Shown here one piece after another: positions 44,830 to 53,853 of a DNA stretch of 64,000 nt. Within the stretch, counting starts at the first letter, position 1; each line of letters starts with the position of its first letter. Both the position numbers and the translations under genes were made by a program. The DNA comes from Alphaproteobacteria bacterium (GTDB lineage Bacteria > Pseudomonadota > Alphaproteobacteria > SHVV01), in contig VGEO01000002.1 in NCBI GenBank assembly GCA_016869275.1, positions 23,491-87,490 on the forward strand, in the 5' to 3' direction. A model generated the notes under the pieces. The model was not told where the DNA came from. It saw only the letters and a program-made list of their open reading frames with translations, and made no database searches.

Positions 44830-45758
44830 GCGAACAGGATCGAGGACAGCTTGCGCCGCCCGCCGACGGAGAGCTCGTGGGTTGCGCCCAAGACGTCGAA
44901 CACTTTGAGCAATTGCTTGCGCGCCGCTTGTTCGTTCCATTCGCGATTGCGGCGCACGATTTCGAGAAACTGATCGATCGCCTCGCCATGCTGTCCGGCG
45001 CCGACCAGCGCCAGCGCCAGATTGAAGCGGGTCTCGTAGTCGGCCGGGTTGGCGTCGACTTTGGCGCGGAGCTCGTTGGGATTGCCGACGTTGCCGACTT
45101 CCTGGGCGAGCGAAAGCGCCGCCTGCGCGCCGGCGATGGCGGCGTGATTGGCCGATTGCGGTGGCACCATCGCGAGCGTTTGCTTGGCGCGCTCGAGATC
45201 GCCGCGGCCGATATAGCAGCGGGCGAGCCCGGCCAGCGCTTCGACGTTGCCGGATTCCTGCTTCAGAATTTGCGCGTACATGTTGGCGGCGCTCGCCAAG
45301 TCGCCCGCGGATTGCGCGGCCTGGGCCGCGGCCAGCACCTCTTCGATCGGCGAGGGACCGGTATCGCCGGTCAGGCGCTTGATGAAGGCCTTGACTTCGC
45401 TCTCGGGCAGCGCGCCGATGAAGCCGTCGACGGGCTGACCGTTGTGGAACGCGAACACCGCCGGGATCGACTGGATCCGCATTTGCTGGGCGAGCTGCGG
45501 GTTCTGGTCGATGTTGATCTTGACCAGCTTGACCGCGCCCTTGGCATCCTTGACCGCCTTCTCGATCGCCGGGCCGAGCTGCTTGCAGGGTCCGCACCAC
45601 GGCGCCCAAAAGTCAACCACCACCGGCACTTCGCGCGACGCCACCAGGACGTCGTTCACGAAATTTTTGGTGTCGCTGTCCTTGATGAGGCCGGCCGGCA
45701 CGCCGCCCGGTCCGCCCGTCGGGGCAGCCGCACCGCCGCCGATAATCATCTCTGCCAT
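44826..45758 (-). CDS. thioredoxin with C-terminal TPR (YbbN/CnoX type)
   Basis: 310-residue redox co-chaperone. The thioredoxin domain has [10 protein letters not shown] with Cys55 and Cys58. The C-terminal half has TPR-like helices ([61 protein letters not shown]), as in YbbN/CnoX. That protein shields substrates from hypochlorous-acid damage in Escherichia coli. Here the CGPC site is complete, so it should be redox-active. It is the first gene of the four-gene overlapping block ending at DUF971. Confidence 0.93.
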   Translation of the reverse strand: MAEMIIGGGAAAPTGGPGGVPAGLIKDSDTKNFVNDVLVASREVPVVVDFWAPWCGPCKQLGPAIEKAVKDAKGAVKLVKINIDQNPQLAQQMRIQSIPAVFAFHNGQPVDGFIGALPESEVKAFIKRLTGDTGPSPIEEVLAAAQAAQSAGDLASAANMYAQILKQESGNVEALAGLARCYIGRGDLERAKQTLAMVPPQSANHAAIAGAQAALSLAQEVGNVGNPNELRAKVDANPADYETRFNLALALVGAGQHGEAIDQFLEIVRRNREWNEQAARKQLLKVFDVLGATHELSVGGRRKLSSILFA

Positions 45759-45839
45759 CGTTTCATGCCCCTGCTTACGTCCGCGAACCGGTCGACAGAA
45801 AAGTATAGCAGGTCGGCCCCCGGTCGAGCCGCCGGCCGG

Positions 45840-47042
45840 CTATTCGGCGGCGCTCTTGGCCGCGGTGGCGCCGGCGCCGGCGGCGGCCAGGAAATCGATC
45901 GCCGCCATGACGCCGCCTTTCTTGTGCGGCACTTGCGCGCGCGCCAGCCCCATCTCCACGCCGGCCACCGTGCCCGCGATCATGAGGTCGTTGATCGCGC
46001 CCAGGTGGCCGATCCGCAACACCTTGCCGGCGAGCTTGCCCAAACCCGCGCCCAAGGACATGTCGAAGTCTTCGAGGATGACGGCGCGGACCGAATCGGC
46101 GTTGACGCCCTCGGGCGTCCGGATCGCGGTCACCGACGGGCTGTACTCAGCCGGGTTTTTGGCCTGAAGCTCCAAGCCCCAGGCCTTGACCGCGCGCCGC
46201 ACCGCCTCGCCGTGGCGGGCGTGACGTGCGATCACCGCGTCCAAGCCGGCCTCGTCGAACATCGCGATCGCTTCCTTGAGCGCGAAGATCAGGTTGATGT
46301 TGGGCGTGAATGGAAAGCTCCAATTCTTGTTGGCCTCGAGAATCGGCCCCCAGTCCCAAAACGAGCGCGGTAGCCTGGCGGCATTGGCGGCCGCCAGCGC
46401 TTTCGCCGACACCGCGTTGAAGCCCAAGCCCGGCGGCAGCATCAGGCCCTTTTGCGAGCCGCCGACCACGACGTCGATCCCCCATTCGGCGGTGCGAAGC
46501 TCGATCGAGCCGAGCGAGGAAATGGCGTCGACCAGGAGGAGCGCCGGGTGGCGCGCGCGATCGAGCGCGCGGCGGATCCCGGCGACGTCGGAGGCGACGC
46601 CGGTCGAGGTCTCGTTGTGGACGATCGCGACCGCCTTGATCGCGTGCGCCTTGTCCTCGGCGAGGCGGGCTTCGAGCCGGGCCAAGTCGACGCCGCTCCG
46701 CCAGTCGCCGGGCATGGCTTCGACGTCGAGCCCGAACTTCCGCGCCATCCGCTCCCACAGCGCGGCGAAATGGCCGGTCTCGGCCATCAGCACTTTGTCG
46801 CCCGGCGACAGCGTATTGACGAGCGCCGCCTCCCAGGCGCCGGTGCCGGAGCCGGCGAAGACGACCACCGGGCCGGCCGCCTTGAACAGGCGCTGCAGGC
46901 CGGGCAGCACCTCCTTCATGATCGCCGCGAATTCGGGCCCGCGGTGATCGATGGTCGGCGCCGCCATCGCGCGCAACACACGGTCGGGGACGTTGGTGGG
47001 CCCCGGGATTTGCACGAAGTGACGGCCGAGCCGTGTGGTCAT
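45840..47042 (-). CDS. class V aminotransferase (serine/alanine-glyoxylate type)
   Basis: 400-residue PLP enzyme beginning MTTRLGRHFVQIPGPTNVPDRVLRAM, the usual opening of serine-glyoxylate and alanine-glyoxylate aminotransferases. PTIDHRGPEFAAIMKEV, VFAGSGTGAWEAALVN, LLLVDAISSLGSIELR and the PLP-lysine context VVVGGSQKGLMLPPGLGF are all present. It probably uses glyoxylate as amino acceptor. The divergent gene is a GlcD-like oxidase/dehydrogenase of 2-hydroxyacids, a metabolically sensible neighbour (inference). Confidence 0.9.
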   Translation of the reverse strand: MTTRLGRHFVQIPGPTNVPDRVLRAMAAPTIDHRGPEFAAIMKEVLPGLQRLFKAAGPVVVFAGSGTGAWEAALVNTLSPGDKVLMAETGHFAALWERMARKFGLDVEAMPGDWRSGVDLARLEARLAEDKAHAIKAVAIVHNETSTGVASDVAGIRRALDRARHPALLLVDAISSLGSIELRTAEWGIDVVVGGSQKGLMLPPGLGFNAVSAKALAAANAARLPRSFWDWGPILEANKNWSFPFTPNINLIFALKEAIAMFDEAGLDAVIARHARHGEAVRRAVKAWGLELQAKNPAEYSPSVTAIRTPEGVNADSVRAVILEDFDMSLGAGLGKLAGKVLRIGHLGAINDLMIAGTVAGVEMGLARAQVPHKKGGVMAAIDFLAAAGAGATAAKSAAE

Positions 47043-47210
47043 GTCCTGAAACGCTGCGCGGGCGCAGGTCCTAAAGGCTTGTTAATAAACACGGATTGCC
47101 GCTCGTTCGCGGCCGGCCGGTCCCTCCCCAAGGGCGGCGGGACATTAGCCCGGAGGCTTTACCGGTGCAACCCAAAGGCGCGGGCTCGGAAGTTTCCTTA
47201 TGATGTGGGC

Positions 47211-47279
47211 ATGCGGGTGCTCGTCATCTTCGTTGTCGCGGTCTATGCCGGTGCCGCCGCGATGCTTCGATTCCGATGA
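47211..47279 (+). CDS. possible 22-residue membrane micropeptide
   Basis: ATG 47211 opens MRVLVIFVVAVYAGAAAMLRF, a single hydrophobic helix with basic ends, and its stop overlaps the start of the dehydrogenase gene as ATGA. Such coupling suggests it could be translated, either as a micropeptide or as a leader. There is no strong ribosome-binding site, and short hydrophobic frames arise by chance, so this is tentative. Confidence 0.3.
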   Translation: MRVLVIFVVAVYAGAAAMLRFR

Positions 47280-50197
47280 ACGCTCCGCTCCCGCGCCGCC
47301 CCGCCACCGCCGTCACGCCCGGCGACTCCGCCCTCGCCAGAAGGCTCGCGGCCGAGCTCGAGGGCGAGGTGCTGTTCGACGCCTGGAGCCGCGGCCGCTA
47401 TTCGACCGACGCTTCGATCTATCAGATCGAGCCGGTCGGCGTGGTCGTCGTCAAGACGCAAGCCGACATCGTCCGCGCGGTTCAGATCGCCGCGGACGCC
47501 GGCGTCCCGGTGTTGCCGCGCGGCGGCGGCACCTCGCAGTGCGGCCAGACGGTCGGCGCCGCGCTCGTGATCGACACCAGCAAGTACCTGAACAGGGTGA
47601 TCGCGCTCGACCGCGACGCGATGACGGTCGAAGTCGAACCCGGCGTCGTGCTCGATCGCCTGAACGCGTACCTGCGCCCGCACGGGCTCTTCTTCCCGGT
47701 CGACGTCTCGCCCTCGAACCGCGCCACCATCGGTGGCATGACCGGCAACAATTCCTGCGGCGCGCGCTCGATCCGCTACGGCAACATGGTCCACAACGTG
47801 CGTGCGATCGAAGCGGTGCTGGCAGGGGGCGAGTCGCTCCGCTTCGGCCCCGTACCAGCCGAGCCCGCGGCGCTCAACGGCCCGCCGCGGTATCTCGATC
47901 TGGTCAAGCGCTTACGCGCGTTGGGCGCGCGCGAGGCCGCGGAAATCGAAGCACGGTTCCCCAAGCTCCTCCGCCGGGTGGGGGGCTACAACATCGATGC
48001 GATCGCACCCGGCGCCTACAACATGGCGCACCTCCTGGTCGGCTCCGAAGGGACGCTCGGCTTTTCGACCGCGATCACGCTCGACCTGAAGCGCATCCCC
48101 GCGCACCGCGTCCTGGGCGTCTGCCACTTCCCGACGTTCCGCGCGGCGATGGACGCGACCGCTGCGATCGTCGACCTGGGCCCGTCGGCGGTCGAGCTGG
48201 TCGATCCGACCATGATCCGCCTCGCGCGCGAGCGGCCCGAGTTCGCCGCGACCGTCGACAAGTTCGTCACCGGCGATCCGGCTGCGCTGCTGCTGGTCGA
48301 ATTCGCGGGCGATGACGCGGCGCGCCAGGGCGCCGACCTCGCAAGGCTGGTCGCGCTGATCGCCGATCGCGGCTTTCCTGGCGCGGTGGTCGAGATCGCC
48401 GACGCCGCGCTCCAGCGCCAGGTATGGGACGTCCGGCGCGCGGGGCTCAACATCCTGATGGCGATGAAAGGCGAAGGGAAGCCGGTCTCGTTCGTCGAGG
48501 ACTGCGCGGTCGCGCTCGCCGACCTTCCCGACTACACCGAGCGCTTGGACGGCATCTTCCGCAAGCACGGCACCACCGGCACCTGGTATGCGCACGCCTC
48601 GGTCGGCACGCTCCACGTCCGCCCGATCCTCAACATGAAGGCCGAGACCGACGTCCGGAAGATGCGTGCGATCGCCGAGGAGTGCTTCGCGATGGTGCGC
48701 GACTACAAGGGCTCGCACTCGGGCGAGCACGGCGATGGCCTGGTGCGCTCGGAGTTCCACGAAGCGATGTTCGGATCGCGCCTCGTCGGCGCGTTCGCCG
48801 AAGTCAAAGACGCGTTCGACCCGGGCGGGCTCTTCAACCCGGGCAAGATCGTGCGCCCGCCCAAGATGGATGACCGCACGCTGTTTCGCTACAAGCCCGG
48901 CTACGAGATCGAGGCGCCGGCGCCCGCGCTCGACTGGACGGCGTGGCCGACGTTCGGTGCCGCGGTCGAGATGTGCAACAACAACGGCGCCTGCCGCAAA
49001 TGGGAGCCGGGCGTCATGTGCCCGAGCTACCGCGTGACCGGCGACGAGATTCACTCGACCCGCGGCCGCGCCAATTCGCTACGGCTCGCCCTTACGGGCC
49101 AGCTCGGGCCGGACGCCTTCACCGCGCCCGAGATGTACCGGGCAATGGAGCTTTGCGTCGGCTGCAAGGGCTGCAAGCGCGAGTGCCCGACCGGCGTCGA
49201 CATGGCGAAGATGAAGGTCGAGTTCCTCCATCACTACCGCACGCGCCACGGTCTTCCGCTCAGCGAGCGCATCTTCGCCTATCTCCCGCGCTATGCCGGG
49301 ATCGCGCGGCGGCTCCGCGGCCTCGCGCGCCTGCGCGACCTCATCCCTGGCGCGGCCGTGTTGACCGAGCGGCTGTTGGGGCTCGCCGCCAAGCGAACGC
49401 TGCCCCGCTTTGCCGCGCGGCCGTTCGCGGGCGAGGCGCCCACGGCGCCGGCGCCCGGCGCGCGCGACGTCGCGCTGTTCGTCGATACATTCAACGCGAA
49501 CTTCGAGCCCGCGAACGCCGAAGCCGCGTGCCGCGTGCTCGCGCGCCTGGGCTACCGTGTCCACGTCCCGCGCGCGGCCGACGGCGGCCGACCGCTCTGC
49601 TGCGGCCGCACCTTTCTTTCGGCCGGCTTGATTGATGAGGCGCGCTTCGAAGCCCGCCGCACGGCGGCGGCGCTCGCACCCTTGGCCCAACGCGGCGTCC
49701 CGATCGTCGGTCTCGAACCCGCCTGCCTCTACACACTTAAAGACGAGTTCGCAGCGCTCGGGCTCGCTGACGCCGCGCCGATCGCCGCGCGCGCCTTCCT
49801 GCTTGAAGACTTCCTCGAGGCCGAAGCCAAGGCCGGGCGCGTCGCTTTCGGCGGCGCCGGCGCCGCGACCGACATCCTCGTCCACGGCCACTGCCACCAG
49901 AAGGCGTTCGGCACCTTCGCCGTGCAGCAGAGCCTGTTGAAGCGGCTTCCCGGCGTGCGCGTCCAAGCGATCGAGTCGTCCTGTTGCGGCATGGCGGGCG
50001 CGTTCGGCTACCAGGCTGCGACCACCGACGTCTCGCTCGCGATCGGCGAGCTGGGCGTGCTGCCGGCGGCGCGCGCGGCCGGAGCCGACACCGTCATCGT
50101 CGCCGATGGCGTCTCGTGCCGTCAGCAGATCGCGGACGGCGCCGGTCGCCCGGCCGTGCACGCGGTCCAGGTGATCGCGCGGGCGTTGGGGGTCTGA
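47276..50197 (+). CDS. FAD/Fe-S D-2-hydroxyacid dehydrogenase (GlcD-GlpC fusion, YdiJ-like)
   Basis: 973-residue fused flavoprotein. The N-terminal VAO-type FAD domain has VPVLPRGGGTSQCGQTVGAAL and MTGNNSCGARSIRYGNM. The FAD-oxidase C domain ends with SGEHGDGLVRSEF. The iron-sulfur part follows with CNNNGACRKWEPGVMCPSY and CVGCKGCKRECPTGVDMAK near residue 625. Two CCG-type segments (GLEPACLYTLKDEF and SSCCGMAGAFGY) close the protein, with GHCHQKA between them. This arrangement is seen in YdiJ and D-lactate/D-2-hydroxyglutarate dehydrogenases that pass electrons to the quinone pool. Substrate identity is inferred only. Confidence 0.92.
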   Translation: MNAPLPRRPATAVTPGDSALARRLAAELEGEVLFDAWSRGRYSTDASIYQIEPVGVVVVKTQADIVRAVQIAADAGVPVLPRGGGTSQCGQTVGAALVIDTSKYLNRVIALDRDAMTVEVEPGVVLDRLNAYLRPHGLFFPVDVSPSNRATIGGMTGNNSCGARSIRYGNMVHNVRAIEAVLAGGESLRFGPVPAEPAALNGPPRYLDLVKRLRALGAREAAEIEARFPKLLRRVGGYNIDAIAPGAYNMAHLLVGSEGTLGFSTAITLDLKRIPAHRVLGVCHFPTFRAAMDATAAIVDLGPSAVELVDPTMIRLARERPEFAATVDKFVTGDPAALLLVEFAGDDAARQGADLARLVALIADRGFPGAVVEIADAALQRQVWDVRRAGLNILMAMKGEGKPVSFVEDCAVALADLPDYTERLDGIFRKHGTTGTWYAHASVGTLHVRPILNMKAETDVRKMRAIAEECFAMVRDYKGSHSGEHGDGLVRSEFHEAMFGSRLVGAFAEVKDAFDPGGLFNPGKIVRPPKMDDRTLFRYKPGYEIEAPAPALDWTAWPTFGAAVEMCNNNGACRKWEPGVMCPSYRVTGDEIHSTRGRANSLRLALTGQLGPDAFTAPEMYRAMELCVGCKGCKRECPTGVDMAKMKVEFLHHYRTRHGLPLSERIFAYLPRYAGIARRLRGLARLRDLIPGAAVLTERLLGLAAKRTLPRFAARPFAGEAPTAPAPGARDVALFVDTFNANFEPANAEAACRVLARLGYRVHVPRAADGGRPLCCGRTFLSAGLIDEARFEARRTAAALAPLAQRGVPIVGLEPACLYTLKDEFAALGLADAAPIAARAFLLEDFLEAEAKAGRVAFGGAGAATDILVHGHCHQKAFGTFAVQQSLLKRLPGVRVQAIESSCCGMAGAFGYQAATTDVSLAIGELGVLPAARAAGADTVIVADGVSCRQQIADGAGRPAVHAVQVIARALGV

Positions 50198-50218
50198 ATC
50201 GACCTCGCCGCCCTAACC

Positions 50219-50299
50219 GGTTTGGTGGACCCCCTCCGGCTCGCTCCGCTCGCCACCTTCCCGGCGAAGCGGGGGGAGGGTTGGGGAGGGGGCGTGCGA
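50219..50299. repeat. REP-like GC-rich intergenic element
   Basis: The sequence CCCCCTCCGGCTCGCTCCGC followed by GAAGCGGGGGGAGGGTTGGG lies between two convergent genes and can fold on itself. It belongs to the same type as the hairpin at 7808 and the element at 61890. It is probably a dispersed repeat family of this genome. Confidence 0.6.
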
Positions 50300-50302
50300 G
50301 TG

Positions 50303-51391
50303 CTATTTCCGCTTCACCCCCATGGTCGGACCCTGGCCCTTCTTCCATTTGGCGAGCGAGGCGTCGGTCGCTTTGGAAGACGACAGCCCCGGGCGATCGG
50401 AGCGGAACCACGTGAACGTCGCCGGGTGGAAGAGCTCTTCCTTTTTCCATAGTTTCTTCGACAAGCCCTGCTCGTAGCTCCAGCGGATCTGGGCGTCGAT
50501 GGTCTTGACGTTCCGCTCGATCCCGTAGGGCCAATAGTCCTCGCCCATCGCCGCCATCGTCGCTTCCGCCTCGTAAGCCAGCCACGGCAGCATGGTGACG
50601 TAGGCGGTGACCTCGGTCAGGTGCGGCTGGGTCAGCGCCTTGGCTTCCTCGAACGCCTTCATGATCGCGCGCGGCAACCATGGGTACTGCTCGGCTAGGC
50701 TCTTGCGCATGCCGATCAGGTGCATGATGTGGAAGATGCCGGTCTTCTTGAAGTAGGCCATCTCGGCCTCGCGCGGGTTCGCGAACAGGCGCGCAATTTT
50801 GGGGCGCTTCTCGCGCCAGCAGAGCGGCGTCTGCGCGGTGAAGATCGCGTCGATTTCGCCGTCGGCGAGCATGGCTGAGAGCGTCTGCCCCGGCTTGATC
50901 GGTTCGATCTCGACGCCCTTGGGCGGCTCCTGCGGCACGTAGTCGAGGAACTCGGGCACGTCGAGCCCGCCGATCCGCCATTTCAGGTGCTGCGGCTTGA
51001 CGCCGTATTCGTCGGAGAGCGTGCCGCGGATGCAAAGCCCGCGCGTCAGCTGATAGTTGGGCGCGCCGACGATCTTGCCCTTCAAGTCCTCGGGCCGTTT
51101 GATGCCGCGGTCGGTGCGGATGAAGATGCCCGAGTGCGCGAACACGCGCGAGATCGGGATCGGCAGCGCGATATACGGAAAGTCGATGTTGGTGCGCGCC
51201 AGCATGTAGGACGAGAACGACATCTCCGAGACATCGAACTCCTGGTAGGTGAAGAGTCGGAAGAACGTCTCCTCGGGCCGGGTGGTGATGTAGGTGACGT
51301 CGCAGCCTTCGACCGGCACGGTGCCGTCCTTGATCGGCCGGATGCGGTCGTAGTCCCACGAGGCGATGGTGATCGGCAGTTTCTTCGACAT
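50303..51391 (-). CDS. ABC substrate-binding-like / 4,5-dihydroxyphthalate decarboxylase family protein
   Basis: 362 residues from ATG 51391 (MSKKLPITIASWDYDRIRPI); the track start is a shadow extension. No signal peptide is present. YITTRPEETFFRLFTYQEFDVSEMSFSSYML and FPYIALPIPISRVFAHSGIFIRTDRGIKRPEDLKG are hallmarks of the 4,5-dihydroxyphthalate decarboxylase group. That group has the fold of periplasmic binding proteins. Lack of a leader suggests a cytoplasmic enzyme, but uncharacterised members are widespread. It is next to an ABC transporter, and a Rieske-oxygenase cassette lies beyond the tRNA. Confidence 0.82.
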   Translation of the reverse strand: MSKKLPITIASWDYDRIRPIKDGTVPVEGCDVTYITTRPEETFFRLFTYQEFDVSEMSFSSYMLARTNIDFPYIALPIPISRVFAHSGIFIRTDRGIKRPEDLKGKIVGAPNYQLTRGLCIRGTLSDEYGVKPQHLKWRIGGLDVPEFLDYVPQEPPKGVEIEPIKPGQTLSAMLADGEIDAIFTAQTPLCWREKRPKIARLFANPREAEMAYFKKTGIFHIMHLIGMRKSLAEQYPWLPRAIMKAFEEAKALTQPHLTEVTAYVTMLPWLAYEAEATMAAMGEDYWPYGIERNVKTIDAQIRWSYEQGLSKKLWKKEELFHPATFTWFRSDRPGLSSSKATDASLAKWKKGQGPTMGVKRK

Positions 51392-51477
51392 GGTTTTGCT
51401 TGAGCTTTCAGAGAAAAGGGGACCTCGCCCGTCGCGGCGCGTCGGGCGAGGTCCGGTGGAACAGGGTCGGCCGGCGG

Positions 51478-52476
51478 TTACTTGTTGTACTTGCCGATCT
51501 TCTTGAGCGCGGCGTCGACGAAGCTCGCGTCCCACAGCTTTTCGGCCGGGATCTTGACCTGATCCTTGTCGAGCTGCATGGCGAGCTCGACCGTGTAGGC
51601 GGTCGCCTTCATCTCGACGCCGCCGTCGGTGCCGAAGCCCTTCGACTTCGCGAACCAGGCGACCGAACGCTCGACCACGCCCTTGTCTTCCTCGGGCGAG
51701 ACCTTGGAATAGATCGCCGCCGTCTCCTTCGGGTTCTCGGTCGCGAAGCGGGCGCCGCGGAGCGACAGCTCGGTGAACTTCTGCAGCGCCGCCGCCTTGT
51801 CCTTGGCCGACTTGGGCGTGGCGATGATCCAGGCGAACGAGATGTCGGGCAGGATCTCGGGCACGACATAGAGCGTGTGCAGGTTGGGGTCGCTCGTGAG
51901 CGCCTCGGCGTAGTTGACGTTCAGGATCGTCGCCTCGACCTGGCCGGTTTTCAGCGCTTGCAGCCGTTTCTCGTTGCCGCCGATCGCGACCATCTTGGCC
52001 TTGGCCGGATCGAAGCCCTTGGCTTGGAGGGTGAGCTTCACGATCGCTTCCGACAGGCTGTTCGGCGCCGAGATCGCGACCTTCTTGTCGGCGAAGTCGG
52101 CGGTCTTGGTGATCGCGCTCTTCTGCGCCAGCACGAAATAGTCGGTCTTGGGCTGCCACGAAAAGATCGCCTTGACGTCGGTGCCCTTGCCGACCACCGA
52201 GATCACCGAGAACGAGCCGGTCCAGGCGGCATCGGTATCGCCGGCGACCAGCGAGCGCACGGCGTTGGCATCGCCGGTGACGCGCTTCTCCTCGATCGCG
52301 AGCCCGGCCTCCTTGGCCCAGCCCTTTTCGCGCGCCACGATCCACGGAATCTCGGCCATGGTCGCGAACGGCGTGCCGATCATCAGCCGCAGCTGGTCTT
52401 GGGCCTGGGCGGCGGTCGCCGCGGTCAACGCACCCGCCGCCACTGCCAGTGTCTTCAACACGTGACGAAGCTTCAT
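51478..52476 (-). CDS. NitT/TauT-type ABC substrate-binding protein
   Basis: 332-residue periplasmic protein with signal peptide MKLRHVLKTLAVAAGALTAA and cleavage after AQA. The mature part begins QDQLRLMIGTPFATMAEIPWIVAREKGWAKEAGL, followed by DANAVRSLVAGDTDAAWTG, the NMT1/SsuA-TauA pattern. The ligand is probably an organosulfonate, an aromatic acid or similar small anion (inference). It precedes the dihydroxyphthalate-decarboxylase-like gene by 86 bases and follows the permease gene by 22 bases. Confidence 0.9.
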   Translation of the reverse strand: MKLRHVLKTLAVAAGALTAATAAQAQDQLRLMIGTPFATMAEIPWIVAREKGWAKEAGLAIEEKRVTGDANAVRSLVAGDTDAAWTGSFSVISVVGKGTDVKAIFSWQPKTDYFVLAQKSAITKTADFADKKVAISAPNSLSEAIVKLTLQAKGFDPAKAKMVAIGGNEKRLQALKTGQVEATILNVNYAEALTSDPNLHTLYVVPEILPDISFAWIIATPKSAKDKAAALQKFTELSLRGARFATENPKETAAIYSKVSPEEDKGVVERSVAWFAKSKGFGTDGGVEMKATAYTVELAMQLDKDQVKIPAEKLWDASFVDAALKKIGKYNK

Positions 52477-52498
52477 ACCTACCTCCTGAAATTGCTGA

Positions 52499-53332
52499 TT
52501 ACTCGAGACGTTCGGTTGTTTTCCACGGCGCCAACTTGGTCTCGAGATACATGACGCCGCGCACCAACAAGAATCCGAGGATCGCGAGCTCGAACAGTGG
52601 TACCAGGAGTTTGTCGGTCGCGAACACGTTGGAATAGACCAGGATCAGGCCGCCCAAGCCGCCGACGGTGGTGAAGAATTCGGCGATCACCATGCCGACC
52701 AGGCCGAGGCCCACGCCCATGCGGATGCCGGCCATGATGAAGGGGAGCGCGGCCGGCAGCACGATCATCCGCATCATCTGCCACTCCGAGCAGCAGAACG
52801 ACTGCGCGACCTCGCCGTACTTGGCCGAGATGTTGCGCACGCCAGCATAGGTGTTCATCAGGATCGGGAAGATCGCGAACGTCACCACCAGCGCGACCTT
52901 GGCTTTGAACTCGAGCCCGAACCACAACATGATCATCGGCACCAGCGCGACGCGGGGCGTCACGTAGATCGCCTCGACGTAAAGGTCGATCGAGTGCTCG
53001 ACCGTGCGGAAGCGGCCCATCAGGAGCCCGATCGCGACTCCGCCGACCAGCGAGATCGCGAAGCCGACGAGGAACGAGCGGAGCGAATCGATCGAGGCGG
53101 CCACGAGCTCGCCCGAGAGGATGATCTTCCACGCCGCCAGCGCGGTCGCGCTCGGGTAGGAGAAGAAGATCGGGTCGATCTGGCGGCCGTAGATTTCCCA
53201 GGCGATGAAGACGACGATCATCGAGATCGTGCGGGTCGCATAGGCCGGGAACGGCTTCTTGACGCGCGGCGCCGGCGGCGCGGCGGACGGCCGCGCGTTC
53301 GCGCGTTCGGCGGCGGAGACCTCGGTCGCCAT
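52499..53332 (-). CDS. NitT/TauT-type ABC permease
   Basis: 277 residues from ATG 53332 (MATEVSAAERANARPSAAPP). The track start 20 codons upstream lies near no ribosome-binding site, whereas GGAGGAC sits six bases before 53332. Six membrane helices are expected. The EAA loop is KYGEVAQSFCCSEWQMMRMIVLPAALPFIMAGIRMG. The permease family is that of SsuC/TauC. No ATPase gene is present next to it in the window, so the importer must borrow one or the gene lies elsewhere. Confidence 0.92.
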   Translation of the reverse strand: MATEVSAAERANARPSAAPPAPRVKKPFPAYATRTISMIVVFIAWEIYGRQIDPIFFSYPSATALAAWKIILSGELVAASIDSLRSFLVGFAISLVGGVAIGLLMGRFRTVEHSIDLYVEAIYVTPRVALVPMIMLWFGLEFKAKVALVVTFAIFPILMNTYAGVRNISAKYGEVAQSFCCSEWQMMRMIVLPAALPFIMAGIRMGVGLGLVGMVIAEFFTTVGGLGGLILVYSNVFATDKLLVPLFELAILGFLLVRGVMYLETKLAPWKTTERLE

Positions 53333-53525
53333 TGTCCTCCCCTTGCGATGGCAGTGCGGCGCTTGTCGTCCGCTTGGCCGAAAGCCTATCACGGCCGGCG
53401 AAAGCCCAACATACGCTGCGGCCGCGGCAGTCTCGCTCCGCTCTCGCGACGGCCTCGAAGCCTTGCCAAGGCGGCGCCAATGCCATATTGATCGGGCTTT
53501 CCGCGATGAGCGGCCGCAACGGAGC

Positions 53526-53600
53526 GCGGGCGTAGCTCAGGGGTAGAGCACAACCTTGCCAAGGTTGGGGTCGAGGGTTCGAATCCCTTCGCCCGCTCCA
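53526..53600 (+). tRNA. tRNA-Gly (GCC anticodon)
   Basis: Acceptor GCGGGCG pairs with CGCCCGC, followed by discriminator T and an encoded CCA. The D-arm GCTCAGGGGTAGAGC is canonical. The anticodon arm CAACC-TTGCCAA-GGTTG carries anticodon GCC (53558-53560), which reads GGC/GGU glycine codons. The T-arm GAGGG-TTCGAAT-CCCTT completes the cloverleaf. Its 3' end is the core of a direct repeat found again at 54643. Confidence 0.97.
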
Positions 53601-53607
53601 GTTTCAC
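53569..53607 (+). repeat. 39-bp direct repeat A (tRNA-Gly 3' end; att-like)
   Basis: This segment begins GGTCGAGGGTTCGAATCCCT, covers the T-arm and acceptor end of the tRNA gene and continues seven bases beyond it (GTTTCAC). It is identical over all 39 bases to 54643-54681. This is the pattern left by site-specific integration at a tRNA 3' end. Confidence 0.95.
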
Positions 53608-53853
53608 AGAATCGCAAGAGTGTCGACGGGACGCGGGTTTCCTACGCGTTCGCGGGCTCACGATTGACGTGAACGAGGCAGGAACGAAGTGGCCGAGAAA
53701 ACCCCGCGTTACCTGGTGGTTACAAGTCGAGGCGGATGACAGCCTACGGTTTCGCGCTTGTGACCGAGAGGCCGTCGGCCCAAACCGGTCGGACCCGAAC
53801 GAAGTCGTTTAGATTGTCTCGACGGACCAACATCTGAATTGTGGGGAGAAATG

